DNA of 64,000 nucleotides. Source: Nocardioides litoris. Lineage in GTDB: Bacteria > Actinomycetota > Actinomycetes > Propionibacteriales > Nocardioidaceae. Shown piece after piece: positions 33,403 through 41,522 of the stretch. The stretch lies in NCBI RefSeq assembly GCF_006346315.1, contig NZ_VDMR01000002.1, positions 248,001 to 312,000 on the forward strand. Reading direction: 5' to 3'. Numbering within the stretch: position 1 is the stretch's first letter; the number at the start of each line of letters is the position of its first letter. The position numbers and the translations under genes are program-made. Below the pieces are notes generated by a model. That model was not told the origin of the DNA and made no database searches. It worked only from the letters and a program-made list of their open reading frames with translations.

Positions 33403-33999
33403 GTGAGCTTCGAGGGGTTCGTCGACGGATTCGCGCCGCTGCCGGAGTCGCCGCTGGCCGGGATGCTGGCGGTGCCCGACACCGACCTGCCGACGGTGGC
33501 CCACGCCGGGCCGGTGCGGGTCGTGGTCACCGGCGGCGCCGGGCAGGTCGCCGGGCCGGTGGCCTGGTGCGCAGAGCACGGCCTCGCCCTCGGGCGGCTC
33601 GACGTGACCGTGCGCGACCTGGACGACCCCGCCGGCGCCACCCAGCGGCTGCTGACGGTCACGACCGACCTGCCCGGGGAGACCGAGCTGCACGTGCGGC
33701 TGGCCGGTCCCGTCACCCCCGCCTGGCTCCGGGCCCTCGACCTGCTGGCCGAGGTCGAGGCCGTCGTCGCCCTGCCGCTCGACGGCACCGCGGTCGAGGA
33801 GCGGGTCGACGCCGCGCTCGACCGCGAGCTGCCCGTCTCGCTCGTCGGCGGCTCGACCGACGCGGCCGTCGACGGACTGACGACGACGGCCCGGCTGTGG
33901 GGCGACGCCGACGACCTCGCGGCCGGGCGCCGCTGGTGCCGGGCCTGGCTGGCCGACGACGCCGCCGCCGCGGTGACCCAGCTGGAGACCCGGTCGTGA
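33403..33999 (+). CDS. hypothetical protein linked to tyrosine catabolism
   Basis: This 198-residue protein has no recognised domain. It starts SFEGFVDGFAPLPESPLAGML and is built of alternating strands and helices rich in Val, Leu and Asp (VRVVVTGGAGQVAGPVAWC, LDVTVRDLDDPAGATQRLL, LWGDADDLAAGRRWCRAWL). It sits between the divergent hmgA and the fumarylacetoacetase gene, which it overlaps by GTGA. Position suggests a role in homogentisate breakdown, perhaps standing in for a missing maleylacetoacetate isomerase, but the sequence gives no such evidence. Confidence 0.7.
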   Translation: MSFEGFVDGFAPLPESPLAGMLAVPDTDLPTVAHAGPVRVVVTGGAGQVAGPVAWCAEHGLALGRLDVTVRDLDDPAGATQRLLTVTTDLPGETELHVRLAGPVTPAWLRALDLLAEVEAVVALPLDGTAVEERVDAALDRELPVSLVGGSTDAAVDGLTTTARLWGDADDLAAGRRWCRAWLADDAAAAVTQLETRS

Positions 34000-35132
34000 G
34001 CGGCACGACCGGGTTCGGCATCGAGCACCTGCCGTACGGCGTGTTCTCGGTCGCGGGCGGGCTCCGCCGGGTCGGGGTGCGGCTGGCCGACGGCGTGCTC
34101 GACCTGGCCGAGCTCACCGACCGGCCGGAGATGGCCGCGTCGTCGCTCAACCCGCTGCTGGCGCTCGGGCCGCAGGTCTGGCGCGAGCTGCGCGAGCAGG
34201 TGGTGGCGCTGGCCGAGTCAGGAGCACCGACCTTGCCGCTGGCCGACGTCGTGCTGCACCTCCCGGTCGAGGTGGCCGACTACGTCGACTTCTACGCCTC
34301 CGAGCACCACGCGACCCGGGTCGGCGAGGTCTTCCGCCCCGACGCCCCGGCCCTCCCGCGGGCCTGGAAGCACCTGCCGATCGGCTACCACGGCCGCGCG
34401 GGCACGGTGGTCGTCTCGGGCACCCCGGTCGTGCGGCCCTCCGGTGTGCGCGGCCCCGGCGACGTCGGCCCGTCGCAGCGCCTCGACCTCGAGGCCGAGC
34501 TCGGGTACGTCGTCGGCGTCCCCTCGCCGCAGGGCACCCCGGTCGCGGCCGAGTCCTTCGCCGACCACGTCTTCGGGGTCGTCGGCCTCAACGACTGGTC
34601 GGCCCGCGACCTGCAGGCCTTCGAGACGGTGCCGCTCGGCCCGTTCCTCGGCAAGTCGTTCGCCACGTCGGTCAGCGCGTGGGTCACCCCGCTCGCCGCC
34701 CTCGACGCCGCCTGGTGCGACCTGCCCAGCCAGGACCCCCGCCCCGCCGACCACCTCGCGCCCGACGGGGCCCGGGGGCTCGACCTCACCGTCGAGGTCG
34801 AGGTGGCCGGGCAGGTCGTGGCCACGGCGCCCCACGCCTCGACGTACTGGGGGCCTGCCCAGATGCTCGCCCACCTGACCTCCAACGGTGCCTCGCTGCG
34901 CGTCGGTGACCTCTTCGCGTCGGGCACGATCAGCGGCCCCGGGGACGACGAGCGCGGCTGCCTGCTCGAGCTGACCTGGGGCGGCCGCGACCCGTGGACC
35001 GGCGCCGACGGTCGCGAGCGCACCTGGCTCGAGGACGGCGACGAGGTCGTGCTCCGCTACACCGCACCCTCGACCTCGGGCGGCACGATCACGCTCGGCG
35101 AGGTGCGCGGCGAGGTGCTGCCCGCCCGCTAG
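33996..35132 (+). CDS. fahA: fumarylacetoacetase
   Basis: This 378-residue hydrolase splits fumarylacetoacetate into fumarate and acetoacetate, the last step of tyrosine catabolism. Visible features are YVDFYASEHHATRVGEVFRP (catalytic His and metal Asp), the metal-site LDLEAELGYVVG, FGVVGLNDWSARDLQAFE and LGKSFATSVSAWVTP. It overlaps the upstream unknown gene by GTGA. No maleylacetoacetate isomerase gene is visible nearby. Confidence 0.96.
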   Translation: MSGTTGFGIEHLPYGVFSVAGGLRRVGVRLADGVLDLAELTDRPEMAASSLNPLLALGPQVWRELREQVVALAESGAPTLPLADVVLHLPVEVADYVDFYASEHHATRVGEVFRPDAPALPRAWKHLPIGYHGRAGTVVVSGTPVVRPSGVRGPGDVGPSQRLDLEAELGYVVGVPSPQGTPVAAESFADHVFGVVGLNDWSARDLQAFETVPLGPFLGKSFATSVSAWVTPLAALDAAWCDLPSQDPRPADHLAPDGARGLDLTVEVEVAGQVVATAPHASTYWGPAQMLAHLTSNGASLRVGDLFASGTISGPGDDERGCLLELTWGGRDPWTGADGRERTWLEDGDEVVLRYTAPSTSGGTITLGEVRGEVLPAR

Positions 35133-35138
35133 CAGTGG

Positions 35139-35307
35139 CGAGACGGGACTCCGTCCCTCCTCGACCACCGTCGGGGACCGGAGCACACGGTGGTCGAGGA
35201 AGGCGCGCCAGCAGTGGTCTCGAGACGGGACTCCGTCCCTCCTCGACCACCGTCGGGGACCGGGGCACCCGGTGGTCGAGGAAGGCGCGCTAGCGCCTGT
35301 CTCGAGA
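35139..35307. repeat. dispersed palindromic intergenic element, tandem copies 2 and 3
   Basis: Two copies of an 82-bp unit lie head-to-tail (the unit CGAGACGGGACTCCGTCCCT starts at 35139 and again at 35221). Each contains CCTCGACCACCGT and its inverted partner ACGGTGGTCGAGG and the GTCTCGAGAC core shared with the element at 7313-7420. The right end enters the 3' end of the TetR gene at 35290. Confidence 0.85.
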
Positions 35308-35883
35308 CCGCTCGACCGGCGGCCAGGTGCGCAGGGCGGCGTCGAGGGCGTCGAGGGCGCGCTCCCACGAGCCGTCGGGCGGCGGGTCGGAGTGGCCGAA
35401 CGCGCCCCCCGCCTCCAGCTGCACGAAGCCCCGCAGCACGCTGGCCACCAGCCGCACCGCGTGCACCTGCTCGGCCGGCGCGACGGCGTACGCCCGCAGG
35501 ACGGCGAGGGCCTGGTCGTGGTGGCGGGCGCCGGCCCGGGCGAGGTCGTCGGTGACGGGCCGGTCGAGGGCGCCGGCGGCGGCCCAGCGGCCGGGGTGCT
35601 CGCGGGCGTAGTCCCGGTGCACCTGGGCCAGCGCGGCCAGGGCGTCGCGCCCGGCGAGCCCGGCCAGCGCCCGGTCGGCGCGGTCGGCCAGCTCGTCGAG
35701 AGCGAGCGCGGTGAGGGCGGCGTGCAGCTCGTCGGCGCCGGCGACGTGGGCGTAGAGGCTGGGAGGGCGTACGCCGAGCACCCGGGCCACCGCGCTCAGG
35801 GTGACCGCGGCCAGGCCGTCGGCGTCGGCGAGGTCGGCGGCGGTCCCCACGATCCGCGCCGGCGTCACGCCGGCCCGGCTCAC
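35290..35883 (-). CDS. TetR-family regulator with WHG domain
   Basis: This 197-residue repressor-type protein has an N-terminal HTH (about residues 8-55, DGLAAVTLSAVARVLGVRPPSLYAHVAG) and a ligand domain of the TetR_C_33/WHG class (EHPGRWAA, VRLVASVLRGFVQLEAGGAF). The GTG at 35883 overlaps the upstream FBP-domain gene stop (GTGA). Its last six codons (RSRDRR) run into the dispersed repeat, which probably supplied the stop. Confidence 0.85.
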   Translation of the reverse strand: MSRAGVTPARIVGTAADLADADGLAAVTLSAVARVLGVRPPSLYAHVAGADELHAALTALALDELADRADRALAGLAGRDALAALAQVHRDYAREHPGRWAAAGALDRPVTDDLARAGARHHDQALAVLRAYAVAPAEQVHAVRLVASVLRGFVQLEAGGAFGHSDPPPDGSWERALDALDAALRTWPPVERSRDRR

Positions 35884-36374
35884 CGCTGCACCCGCCGCAG
35901 GAAGGCGTCGAGGTTGCCGTTCATCCGCTCCACCTTGGCCTCGACCGTCGTGGTCTCGGCGACCAGGCTGATCGCGGGGAGCGGGAGCCAGCCGCGGACG
36001 TAGCCCGGGCAGCGCAGGTCGGCGCAGACGTCGAGCCCGACGGTGTTGCCGTCGCGACCGGCCTTCCCGGCGCGCGCGGCCACCATGAGGGCCACGTTGC
36101 TGCCGGGGTGGACGGTGCAGCACAGCGAGCACATCCGGGTGCGCCCGCCGCCACCACCGTTGTTGCGCCGCAGCCGTACGCCGACCAGCCGGCCCTCGCG
36201 GAGGACGACGAGCGCCGCCTGCTGCGGGGCCCGCGGGTCGGCCCAGCCCAGGAAGTCGAGGTCGGGACCCCAGGGCAGGTCGGCGAGGTCGTCGGGGAGG
36301 TTGAGGCGCTGGGCCTCCCCCCGGGTGGCGTTGACGAACGACGCGCGGATCTCGCGCGGGGTGGCCCTGTCCAT
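35880..36374 (-). CDS. FBP-domain (treble-clef, EF-G-binding type) protein
   Basis: This 164-residue protein resembles the C-terminal treble-clef zinc finger of FusB-like EF-G-binding proteins (FBP_C family). The zinc ligands are in RMCSLCCTVHPG and DVCADLRCPGY. The N-terminal part is ATPREIRASFVNATRGEAQRL. FusB-type proteins release EF-G from ribosomes; actinobacterial members are common and not well studied. The ATG is fixed by a TAGCGT box 7 nt upstream. It is coupled to the TetR gene. Confidence 0.82.
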   Translation of the reverse strand: MDRATPREIRASFVNATRGEAQRLNLPDDLADLPWGPDLDFLGWADPRAPQQAALVVLREGRLVGVRLRRNNGGGGGRTRMCSLCCTVHPGSNVALMVAARAGKAGRDGNTVGLDVCADLRCPGYVRGWLPLPAISLVAETTTVEAKVERMNGNLDAFLRRVQR

Positions 36375-36381
36375 GCCACCG

Positions 36382-36387
36382 ACGCTA
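36382..36387 (-). promoter_or_regulatory. -10 hexamer of a probable leaderless promoter (TAGCGT)
   Basis: On the minus strand TAGCGT ends 7 nt before the FBP-domain ATG at 36374. Confidence 0.5.
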
Positions 36388-36415
36388 GGGCGACCTACGG
36401 GATATAGGCAAATGC

Positions 36416-37735
36416 TTAACAGCGTGAGGGAGACGACCGCGGGGCCGTGCCCGCGGCCGCGCCGTGCAGGTGCACCGGCAGCGCCTCCACGCCGTACACC
36501 GCGGAGAGCTTGCGGAACTCGAGGTCGTCGCGGTCGGCGGTGACGGCCAGGTCGGGGAAGCGGTGGGCCAGGGCGCGCAGCGCGATGCGCAGCTCCATCC
36601 GGGCCAGCTCGGCGCCCACGCACCGGTGCATGCCGTGGCCGAAGGCGAGGTGGCGGGTGGGCGCGCGGTGCGGGTCGAAGGCGTCGGGCAGGTCGCCGGC
36701 CAGGGCCGGGTCGCGGTTGGCGCCGAGCAGCGAGATGCCGACGGCGTCGCCGGCCTTGATCTGCTGCCCGCCGAGCTCGACGTCGACCGTGGCGAAGCGG
36801 AGGAAGGCCAGCTGCACGACGGTGAGGTGGCGCAGCAGCTCCTCGACCACGCGGTCGACGCTCTCGGGGTCGCGGCGGAGCAGGTCCATGGCGTCGGGAT
36901 CCTCGGCGAGGAGGTAGGCGCCCAGGGCCAGCATCGAGGCCGAGGTCTCGTAGCCGCCGAGGAAGACCCCGTCGGCGATGCCGCCCAGGGTCACGTCGTC
37001 GAGCTCGTCGCCGTGCTCGACGAGCAGGGCGCCGATCAGCCCGTCGCCGGGCGCCTCGCGCTGCTCGGCCACCGCGGTGATGAGGAACTCGCGGGTGTGC
37101 GCGGCCGCGCCGAACACCCCGACCCCGCCCTGGCTGAGGTCGAACCGCGCGACGCCGAGCTCGAGGAAGCGCTCGCGGTCGGCCACCGGCAGGCCGAGCA
37201 GCTCGCAGATCACCTCGAACGGAACCGGGAACGCGAACTCGCGCACCAGGTCGACCTCGGGCCCCGCCGCCTCCATGGCGTCGAGGCGCGCGGCCACGAT
37301 CCGCTCGATGACCGGCTCGAGCCGGGCGAGCCGACGCATCGTGAACTCCGGCGTGAGGTAGCGGCGCAGTGCGGTGTGCAGCGGCGGGTCGGTCATGCCG
37401 AGACCGCCGATCTGCTCCTCGGCGCTGCGCCCCTGCTGGGAGACGAGCTGACCGATGTCGTTGGACCAGGACGTGCTGTCGGCCAGGGCGGCCCGCGCCT
37501 CGGCGTACCCGCTGACCAGCCAGACGCCGCGGCCGAACAGCGTGGCCAGCTTGGTCACCGGCTCGGCGGCGCGGACCTCGGCCATCTCCGGCAGCGGGTC
37601 GAGGCCGTCGCGCTGGAAGGGCATCGTCACTGCGTCGGGCAGGAACCGCAGCCTGCGCAGGTCGATGCCGTCGCGCATCGACCGCTCGAGCAGTGCCTGC
37701 CCGACCCGCCGCTTCACCCGTCCGAGTGCTCCCAT
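36416..37735 (-). CDS. cytochrome P450
   Basis: This 439-residue heme monooxygenase of the bacterial soluble class has heme-ligand loop FGHGMHRCVGAELARMEL, the K-helix EELLR of the ExxR motif, the I-helix oxygen-binding segment FLGGYETSAS and TDPPLHTALRRYLTPEF (C-helix). The substrate is unknown. No ferredoxin or reductase gene is adjacent. The C-terminal 15 residues are a disordered tail. The ATG at 37735 gives an N-terminus slightly longer than usual and basic. Confidence 0.93.
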   Translation of the reverse strand: MGALGRVKRRVGQALLERSMRDGIDLRRLRFLPDAVTMPFQRDGLDPLPEMAEVRAAEPVTKLATLFGRGVWLVSGYAEARAALADSTSWSNDIGQLVSQQGRSAEEQIGGLGMTDPPLHTALRRYLTPEFTMRRLARLEPVIERIVAARLDAMEAAGPEVDLVREFAFPVPFEVICELLGLPVADRERFLELGVARFDLSQGGVGVFGAAAHTREFLITAVAEQREAPGDGLIGALLVEHGDELDDVTLGGIADGVFLGGYETSASMLALGAYLLAEDPDAMDLLRRDPESVDRVVEELLRHLTVVQLAFLRFATVDVELGGQQIKAGDAVGISLLGANRDPALAGDLPDAFDPHRAPTRHLAFGHGMHRCVGAELARMELRIALRALAHRFPDLAVTADRDDLEFRKLSAVYGVEALPVHLHGAAAGTAPRSSPSRC

Positions 37736-37867
37736 GGGATGGATCGTCCCAGAGCCGTGCCCCCGGTGGCATGAGGATGTGCCCTGGGTCTCCCCTGAGT
37801 GTCCGGGCTCACCTGGCGGCGCGCCCCCGGGGCAGGGGCCCAGGCCCCACCCCGAGGTCGAGCAGGG

Positions 37868-38398
37868 TCAGACCGGGACGTTGGCGGGCACGCTGCGGTT
37901 GGCGGTGCGGTTCTCGGCGTCGACCATCCAGGCCAGCTGCTCGATGCGCTCGAGGATCGAGTGCAGGATGTCGGCAGAGGTGGGGTCCTCGGCGTCGACC
38001 TCGTCGTGCACGCGGCGGGCGGTCGCGGCGACGCCGTACAGGGCGCCGACGACCAGGTCGACGGTCTGGGCGGTGTCGACCTCGCCGGCCGGGAAGGCGG
38101 GCAGGCTCGAGCCGTGCGCGACCGTGGCGGCGCGGGCGTCGGGGGTGATGTAGAGGGCGCGCATGCGCTCGGCGATCGTGTCGCTGAAGGTGCGGGCGTC
38201 GTCGACGACCTCGTCGAGCTGCAGGTGCAGGTCGCGGAAGTTCTTGCCGACGACGTTCCAGTGGGCCTGCTTGCCCTGGATGTGCAGGTCGGTGAGGTCG
38301 ACGAGCACCTGCTGCAGGTGGGCGGCCAGCTGCTCGGACGCCCGGAACGCCGGGTGCGCGCTGTGGGTGGTCTGGTGGCGGTCGATCGTCTCGGTCAT
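37868..38398 (-). CDS. dps: Dps-family ferritin-like protein
   Basis: This 176-residue protein forms a four-helix dodecameric cage that oxidises and stores iron and can protect DNA. The inter-subunit ferroxidase residues are in LHIQGKQAHWNVVGKNFRDLH followed by LDEVVDDAR. The central LPAFPAGEVD and the last helix WMVDAENR are typical. A perfect inverted repeat lies 20 bp upstream of the ATG and is probably an operator for an iron- or peroxide-responsive regulator. Confidence 0.95.
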   Translation of the reverse strand: MTETIDRHQTTHSAHPAFRASEQLAAHLQQVLVDLTDLHIQGKQAHWNVVGKNFRDLHLQLDEVVDDARTFSDTIAERMRALYITPDARAATVAHGSSLPAFPAGEVDTAQTVDLVVGALYGVAATARRVHDEVDAEDPTSADILHSILERIEQLAWMVDAENRTANRSVPANVPV

Positions 38399-38417
38399 GA
38401 GGACGACTGTGCCAGGT

Positions 38418-38438
38418 TTTCTGGAGTGGTTCCAGAAA
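38418..38438 (-). promoter_or_regulatory. candidate operator upstream of dps
   Basis: TTTCTGGA and TCCAGAAA flank a 5-nt spacer, a perfect 21-bp dyad starting 20 bp before the dps start codon. Confidence 0.5.
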
Positions 38439-38470
38439 GGGAAGGCTGCCCTCAGGCCGCGGCGACCCGC

Positions 38471-39505
38471 CTAGCCCGCCCCGAGCTGGCTCAGCTCCAG
38501 CGGCACCGACGACCGCGCCCCGAGGTCGGGCACCGAGGGCCGGGCGCCGTCGCGGACCAGCAGGTCGCCGATCGCGGCGATCATCGCGCCGTTGTCGGTG
38601 CACAGGCGCAGCGGCGGCACGCGCAGCTCGATGCCGGCCTCGGCGCACCGCTCCTCGGCCAGCGACCGGACGCGGGAGTTGGCCGCCACGCCGCCGACGA
38701 TGACGAGGGTGTCGACGCCCTCCTGGCGGCAGGCCCGGATCGCCTTGGTCACGACGGTGTCGGCCACGCACTCCTGGAACGACGCCGCGACGTCGGCCAC
38801 CGAGACGCCCGGGTCCTGCGGGCCAGCGACGTAGCGGGCCACCGCGCTCTTCAACCCGGAGAACGAGAACCCCAAGGCCGGGTCGCGCTGCCCCATCAGG
38901 GGCCGGGTGAACCGGATCGCGGCCGGGTCGCCCTCGCGCGCGACCCGGTCGATGGACGGGCCGCCGGGGTAGGGCAGGCCGAGCAGCCGGGCGACCTTGT
39001 CGAAGGCCTCCCCGGCCGCGTCGTCGAGGGTGTCGGAGAGGTGCACGATCGGGGTGCGCACCAGGTCGTCGACCGCGAGGAGGCTGGTGTGGCCGCCGCT
39101 GACGATCAGCACGATGCTCCGGTCGGGCAGCGGGCCGTGCACCAGCGTGTCGGCCGCCGCGTGCCCGGCGAGGTGGTGGACGCCGTACAGCGGGACGCCG
39201 AGGGCGAGGGCGGTCGCCTTGGCCGCGGCGACCCCGACGTGCAGTGCGGTGGCGAGCCCGGGACCGGCGGTCACGGCGACCGCGCCGACCTCGTGCCAGG
39301 CCAGGCCGGCGTCGTCGAGGGCGGCCTGCATCGTCGGCACCATCGCCTGCACGTGGGCGCGGGCGGCGATCTCGGGCACGACGCCGCCGAAGCGCACGTG
39401 CTCGTCGATGCTCGAGGCCAGCGCGTCGCCGAGCAGCACGCCGTCCTTGACGAAGCCGACGCCGGTCTCGTCGCAGGAGGTCTCGATGCCCATCACGACG
39501 GTCAT
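38471..39505 (-). CDS. tsaD: tRNA N6-threonylcarbamoyladenosine transferase TsaD
   Basis: This 344-residue ASKHA-fold enzyme transfers the threonylcarbamoyl group to A37 of ANN-decoding tRNAs. Metal-binding histidines are in [12 protein letters not shown], with [13 protein letters not shown] at the N-terminus, [10 protein letters not shown] and the C-terminal [12 protein letters not shown]sp. It works with TsaB, TsaC and TsaE, none of which are in the window. The ATG at 39505 is used; an in-frame ATG at 39493 is an alternative. Confidence 0.97.
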   Translation of the reverse strand: MTVVMGIETSCDETGVGFVKDGVLLGDALASSIDEHVRFGGVVPEIAARAHVQAMVPTMQAALDDAGLAWHEVGAVAVTAGPGLATALHVGVAAAKATALALGVPLYGVHHLAGHAAADTLVHGPLPDRSIVLIVSGGHTSLLAVDDLVRTPIVHLSDTLDDAAGEAFDKVARLLGLPYPGGPSIDRVAREGDPAAIRFTRPLMGQRDPALGFSFSGLKSAVARYVAGPQDPGVSVADVAASFQECVADTVVTKAIRACRQEGVDTLVIVGGVAANSRVRSLAEERCAEAGIELRVPPLRLCTDNGAMIAAIGDLLVRDGARPSVPDLGARSSVPLELSQLGAG

Positions 39506-39518
39506 GGCCCCGATCCTC

Positions 39519-40136
39519 TCAAGAGCCCCCGAACAGCGTGGCCAGCAGCCGCTCGCAGCGGGCGGTCATCTCCTCGGGCGTGGTGCCGGGGTGGTCGAGC
39601 CACCAGCCGACCAGGGTGCGGAAGGCGTTCTCCCAGACCGCGCGCAGGGCGGAGAGGTCGTCGGGGTCGTCGTTGCCGACCAGCTCGAGCAGGTCGCGGA
39701 CGCCGTCGGTGCCGAGGACCACGAGCCGCTCCTCGTGCTCGGCCAGCACCTCGGCGACCTCGCCGGTGCGCGGCGCGCTGGGGTCGAAGACCAGCCGCCA
39801 CAACCAGGGCTGGGGCTCGAGCACCCGGAACATCCCGTCGAGGGTCAGCACCGCCCGCTCGATCCCGACCGCGCCCAGCGCGGCCGTGCGCTCGATCTCG
39901 GCGACGAGCACGGCGGCCGCCTCGCGCAGGGCGACGACGTACAGGCCGTCCTTGGAGCCGAAGTACTGGTAGATCAGCGGCTTGGAGATGCCGGCGGCCA
40001 GCGCGACGTCGGCGACCGAGGTGCCGGCGTACCCCTGCTCGCCGAAGCGGCGGCAGGCGACCGCGACGATCTGGGCCTCGCGGTCCAGGCGCGGGACGCC
40101 CTTGGTCCCGGTCCGCACCCTGCCCTCCACCTGCAC
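39519..40136 (-). CDS. TetR-family transcriptional regulator
   Basis: This protein of about 205 residues has an N-terminal HTH (residues 17-65, [35 protein letters not shown] split over the two helices) and a ligand-binding domain ending in [17 protein letters not shown] and a final [10 protein letters not shown] helix. GTG 40136 is preferred over 40142 because TAGGGT lies exactly 6 nt before it. It is divergent from a sterol-desaturase-family gene, which it probably represses. Confidence 0.88.
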   Translation of the reverse strand: MQVEGRVRTGTKGVPRLDREAQIVAVACRRFGEQGYAGTSVADVALAAGISKPLIYQYFGSKDGLYVVALREAAAVLVAEIERTAALGAVGIERAVLTLDGMFRVLEPQPWLWRLVFDPSAPRTGEVAEVLAEHEERLVVLGTDGVRDLLELVGNDDPDDLSALRAVWENAFRTLVGWWLDHPGTTPEEMTARCERLLATLFGGS

Positions 40137-40142
40137 GCGCAC

Positions 40143-40148
40143 ACCCTA
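40143..40148 (-). promoter_or_regulatory. -10 hexamer of the TetR gene (TAGGGT)
   Basis: On the minus strand TAGGGT ends 6 nt before GTG 40136 and immediately before the alternative GTG 40142. The spacing decides the start. Confidence 0.5.
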
Positions 40149-40191
40149 GGGCGGATCGGCGCGATCTCTTGCGCTGCGAACTGATCCGTGG

Positions 40192-40214
40192 GTAAGTTAC
40201 TCCGAAGTCATATC
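40192..40214 (+). promoter_or_regulatory. possible operator and -10 of the sterol-desaturase gene
   Basis: GTAA-G-TTAC (40192-40200) is a short perfect dyad, followed by a CATATC -10-like hexamer at 40209-40214. An AAGGGAGG ribosome-binding site comes next. A site here could bind the divergent TetR protein. Confidence 0.35.
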
Positions 40215-40227
40215 AAGGGAGGCCGCC

Positions 40228-41121
40228 GTGCACGACCTGCTCGACCCGCTCGGGAACCCGGTCACCTACGCCCTGCCGTTCTTCGCGCTCACGATCCTGC
40301 TCGAGCTGGCCGCGCTGCGGTGGCTCGACCACGACGAGGAGGACGGTCGCCCGCTCACCGGCTACGAGCGCCGCGACACCCAGGCCTCCCTGGCCATGGG
40401 CGCGATCTCGCTGGTCTTCAGCCTGGCGCTCAAGGTGGGGTCGTTCGTCGTCTACACCGTCGTCTTCGCCCACCTCGCGCCCTGGACGCTCCCGACCGGC
40501 ACGTGGTGGTACTGGGTGCTGCTCGTGGTCGTCATCGACCTGTCGTTCTACTGCTCGCACCGCTTCGTGCACCGCGTCAACATCGGCTGGGCCGCGCACC
40601 AGGCCCACCACTCCAGCGAGCACATGAACTTCGCCACCGCGCTGCGCCAGAAGTGGAACCCGTGGTTCGAGTTCTTCTTCTGGCTGCCGCTGCCCTTCCT
40701 GGGCTTCGCGCCGTGGACCATCTACGTCGCCTTCGGCGTCAACCTGGTCTTCCAGTTCTTCGTGCACACCGAGCTGGTCGGCAAGCTGCCCCGGCCGATC
40801 GAGCTCGTCCTCAACACGCCGTCGCACCACCGCGTCCACCACGGCTCCGACCCGGAGTACCTCGATGCGAACTTCGGCGGGATGCTCATCGTCTGGGACC
40901 GGGTGTTCGGCACGTTCGTCGAGGAGCGGCAGCGGCCGACGTACGGCCTGACCAAGCCGGTCGAGACCTACAACATCTTCGCGCTCCAGTACGGCGACTA
41001 CGCGGCGATCTGGCGCGACGTCCGCTCCGCGACCTGCTGGCGGCACCGGCTCGGCCACCTCCTCGGACCGCCCGGGTGGCGGCCCGACCGGCCGGGCGAG
41101 GAGCTCGAGCGGGTCGGCTGA
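40228..41121 (+). CDS. sterol desaturase/fatty acid hydroxylase family protein
   Basis: This 297-residue membrane di-iron enzyme has four or five TM helices and the three histidine clusters HRFVH, HQAHHSSEHMN and HHRVHHG that hold the iron pair. The SEHMNFATALRQ segment is typical of bacterial members related to alkylglycerol monooxygenase. It hydroxylates or desaturates a lipid; the substrate is not evident. The GTG has an AAGGGAGG site 8 nt upstream, unlike its leaderless neighbours, so it is likely regulated by the divergent TetR gene. Confidence 0.9.
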   Translation: MHDLLDPLGNPVTYALPFFALTILLELAALRWLDHDEEDGRPLTGYERRDTQASLAMGAISLVFSLALKVGSFVVYTVVFAHLAPWTLPTGTWWYWVLLVVVIDLSFYCSHRFVHRVNIGWAAHQAHHSSEHMNFATALRQKWNPWFEFFFWLPLPFLGFAPWTIYVAFGVNLVFQFFVHTELVGKLPRPIELVLNTPSHHRVHHGSDPEYLDANFGGMLIVWDRVFGTFVEERQRPTYGLTKPVETYNIFALQYGDYAAIWRDVRSATCWRHRLGHLLGPPGWRPDRPGEELERVG

Positions 41122-41183
41122 CGTGGTCGGCTGACGTCGACGGGGGGTGGTCGCTCCCCGGGGCCGCTGGCAGGGTCGGGCGC

Positions 41184-41501
41184 ATGATCCTCATCGTGGT
41201 GAAGTGGAAGATCAAACCCGAGCACGCCGACGCCTGGCCCGAGCTCTCGCGGGAGTTCACCGAGGCCACCCGCGCCGAGCCCGGCAACAGGTTCTTCGAC
41301 TGGTCGCGCAGCCTCGACGACCCGACCGAATACGTCCTCATCGAGGCGTTCGAGGACGGCACCGCCGAGGCCCACGTGACCTCCGAGCACTTCAAGAAGG
41401 CCCAGGCCGAGCTCCCGCAGTACGTCGTGGAGACCCCGCAGATCCGCAACTGGCAGGACCAGCCGGAGGAGTGGGACCGCCTCGGGGAGTTCGAGGTCTG
41501 A
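41184..41501 (+). CDS. antibiotic biosynthesis monooxygenase (ABM/YgiN-like) domain protein
   Basis: This 105-residue protein is a single ferredoxin-like ABM domain: MILIVVKWKIKPEHADAWPEL, EPGNRFFDWSRSLDDPTEYVLIEAFED and TSEHFKKAQAELPQYV. Relatives oxidise quinols or degrade heme without cofactors, or are merely structural; the substrate is unknown. The ATG is 7 nt after CAGGGT, a weak leaderless signal. Confidence 0.88.
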   Translation: MILIVVKWKIKPEHADAWPELSREFTEATRAEPGNRFFDWSRSLDDPTEYVLIEAFEDGTAEAHVTSEHFKKAQAELPQYVVETPQIRNWQDQPEEWDRLGEFEV

Positions 41502-41522
41502 CCCGGCCGGGCCGGGGCCCGC

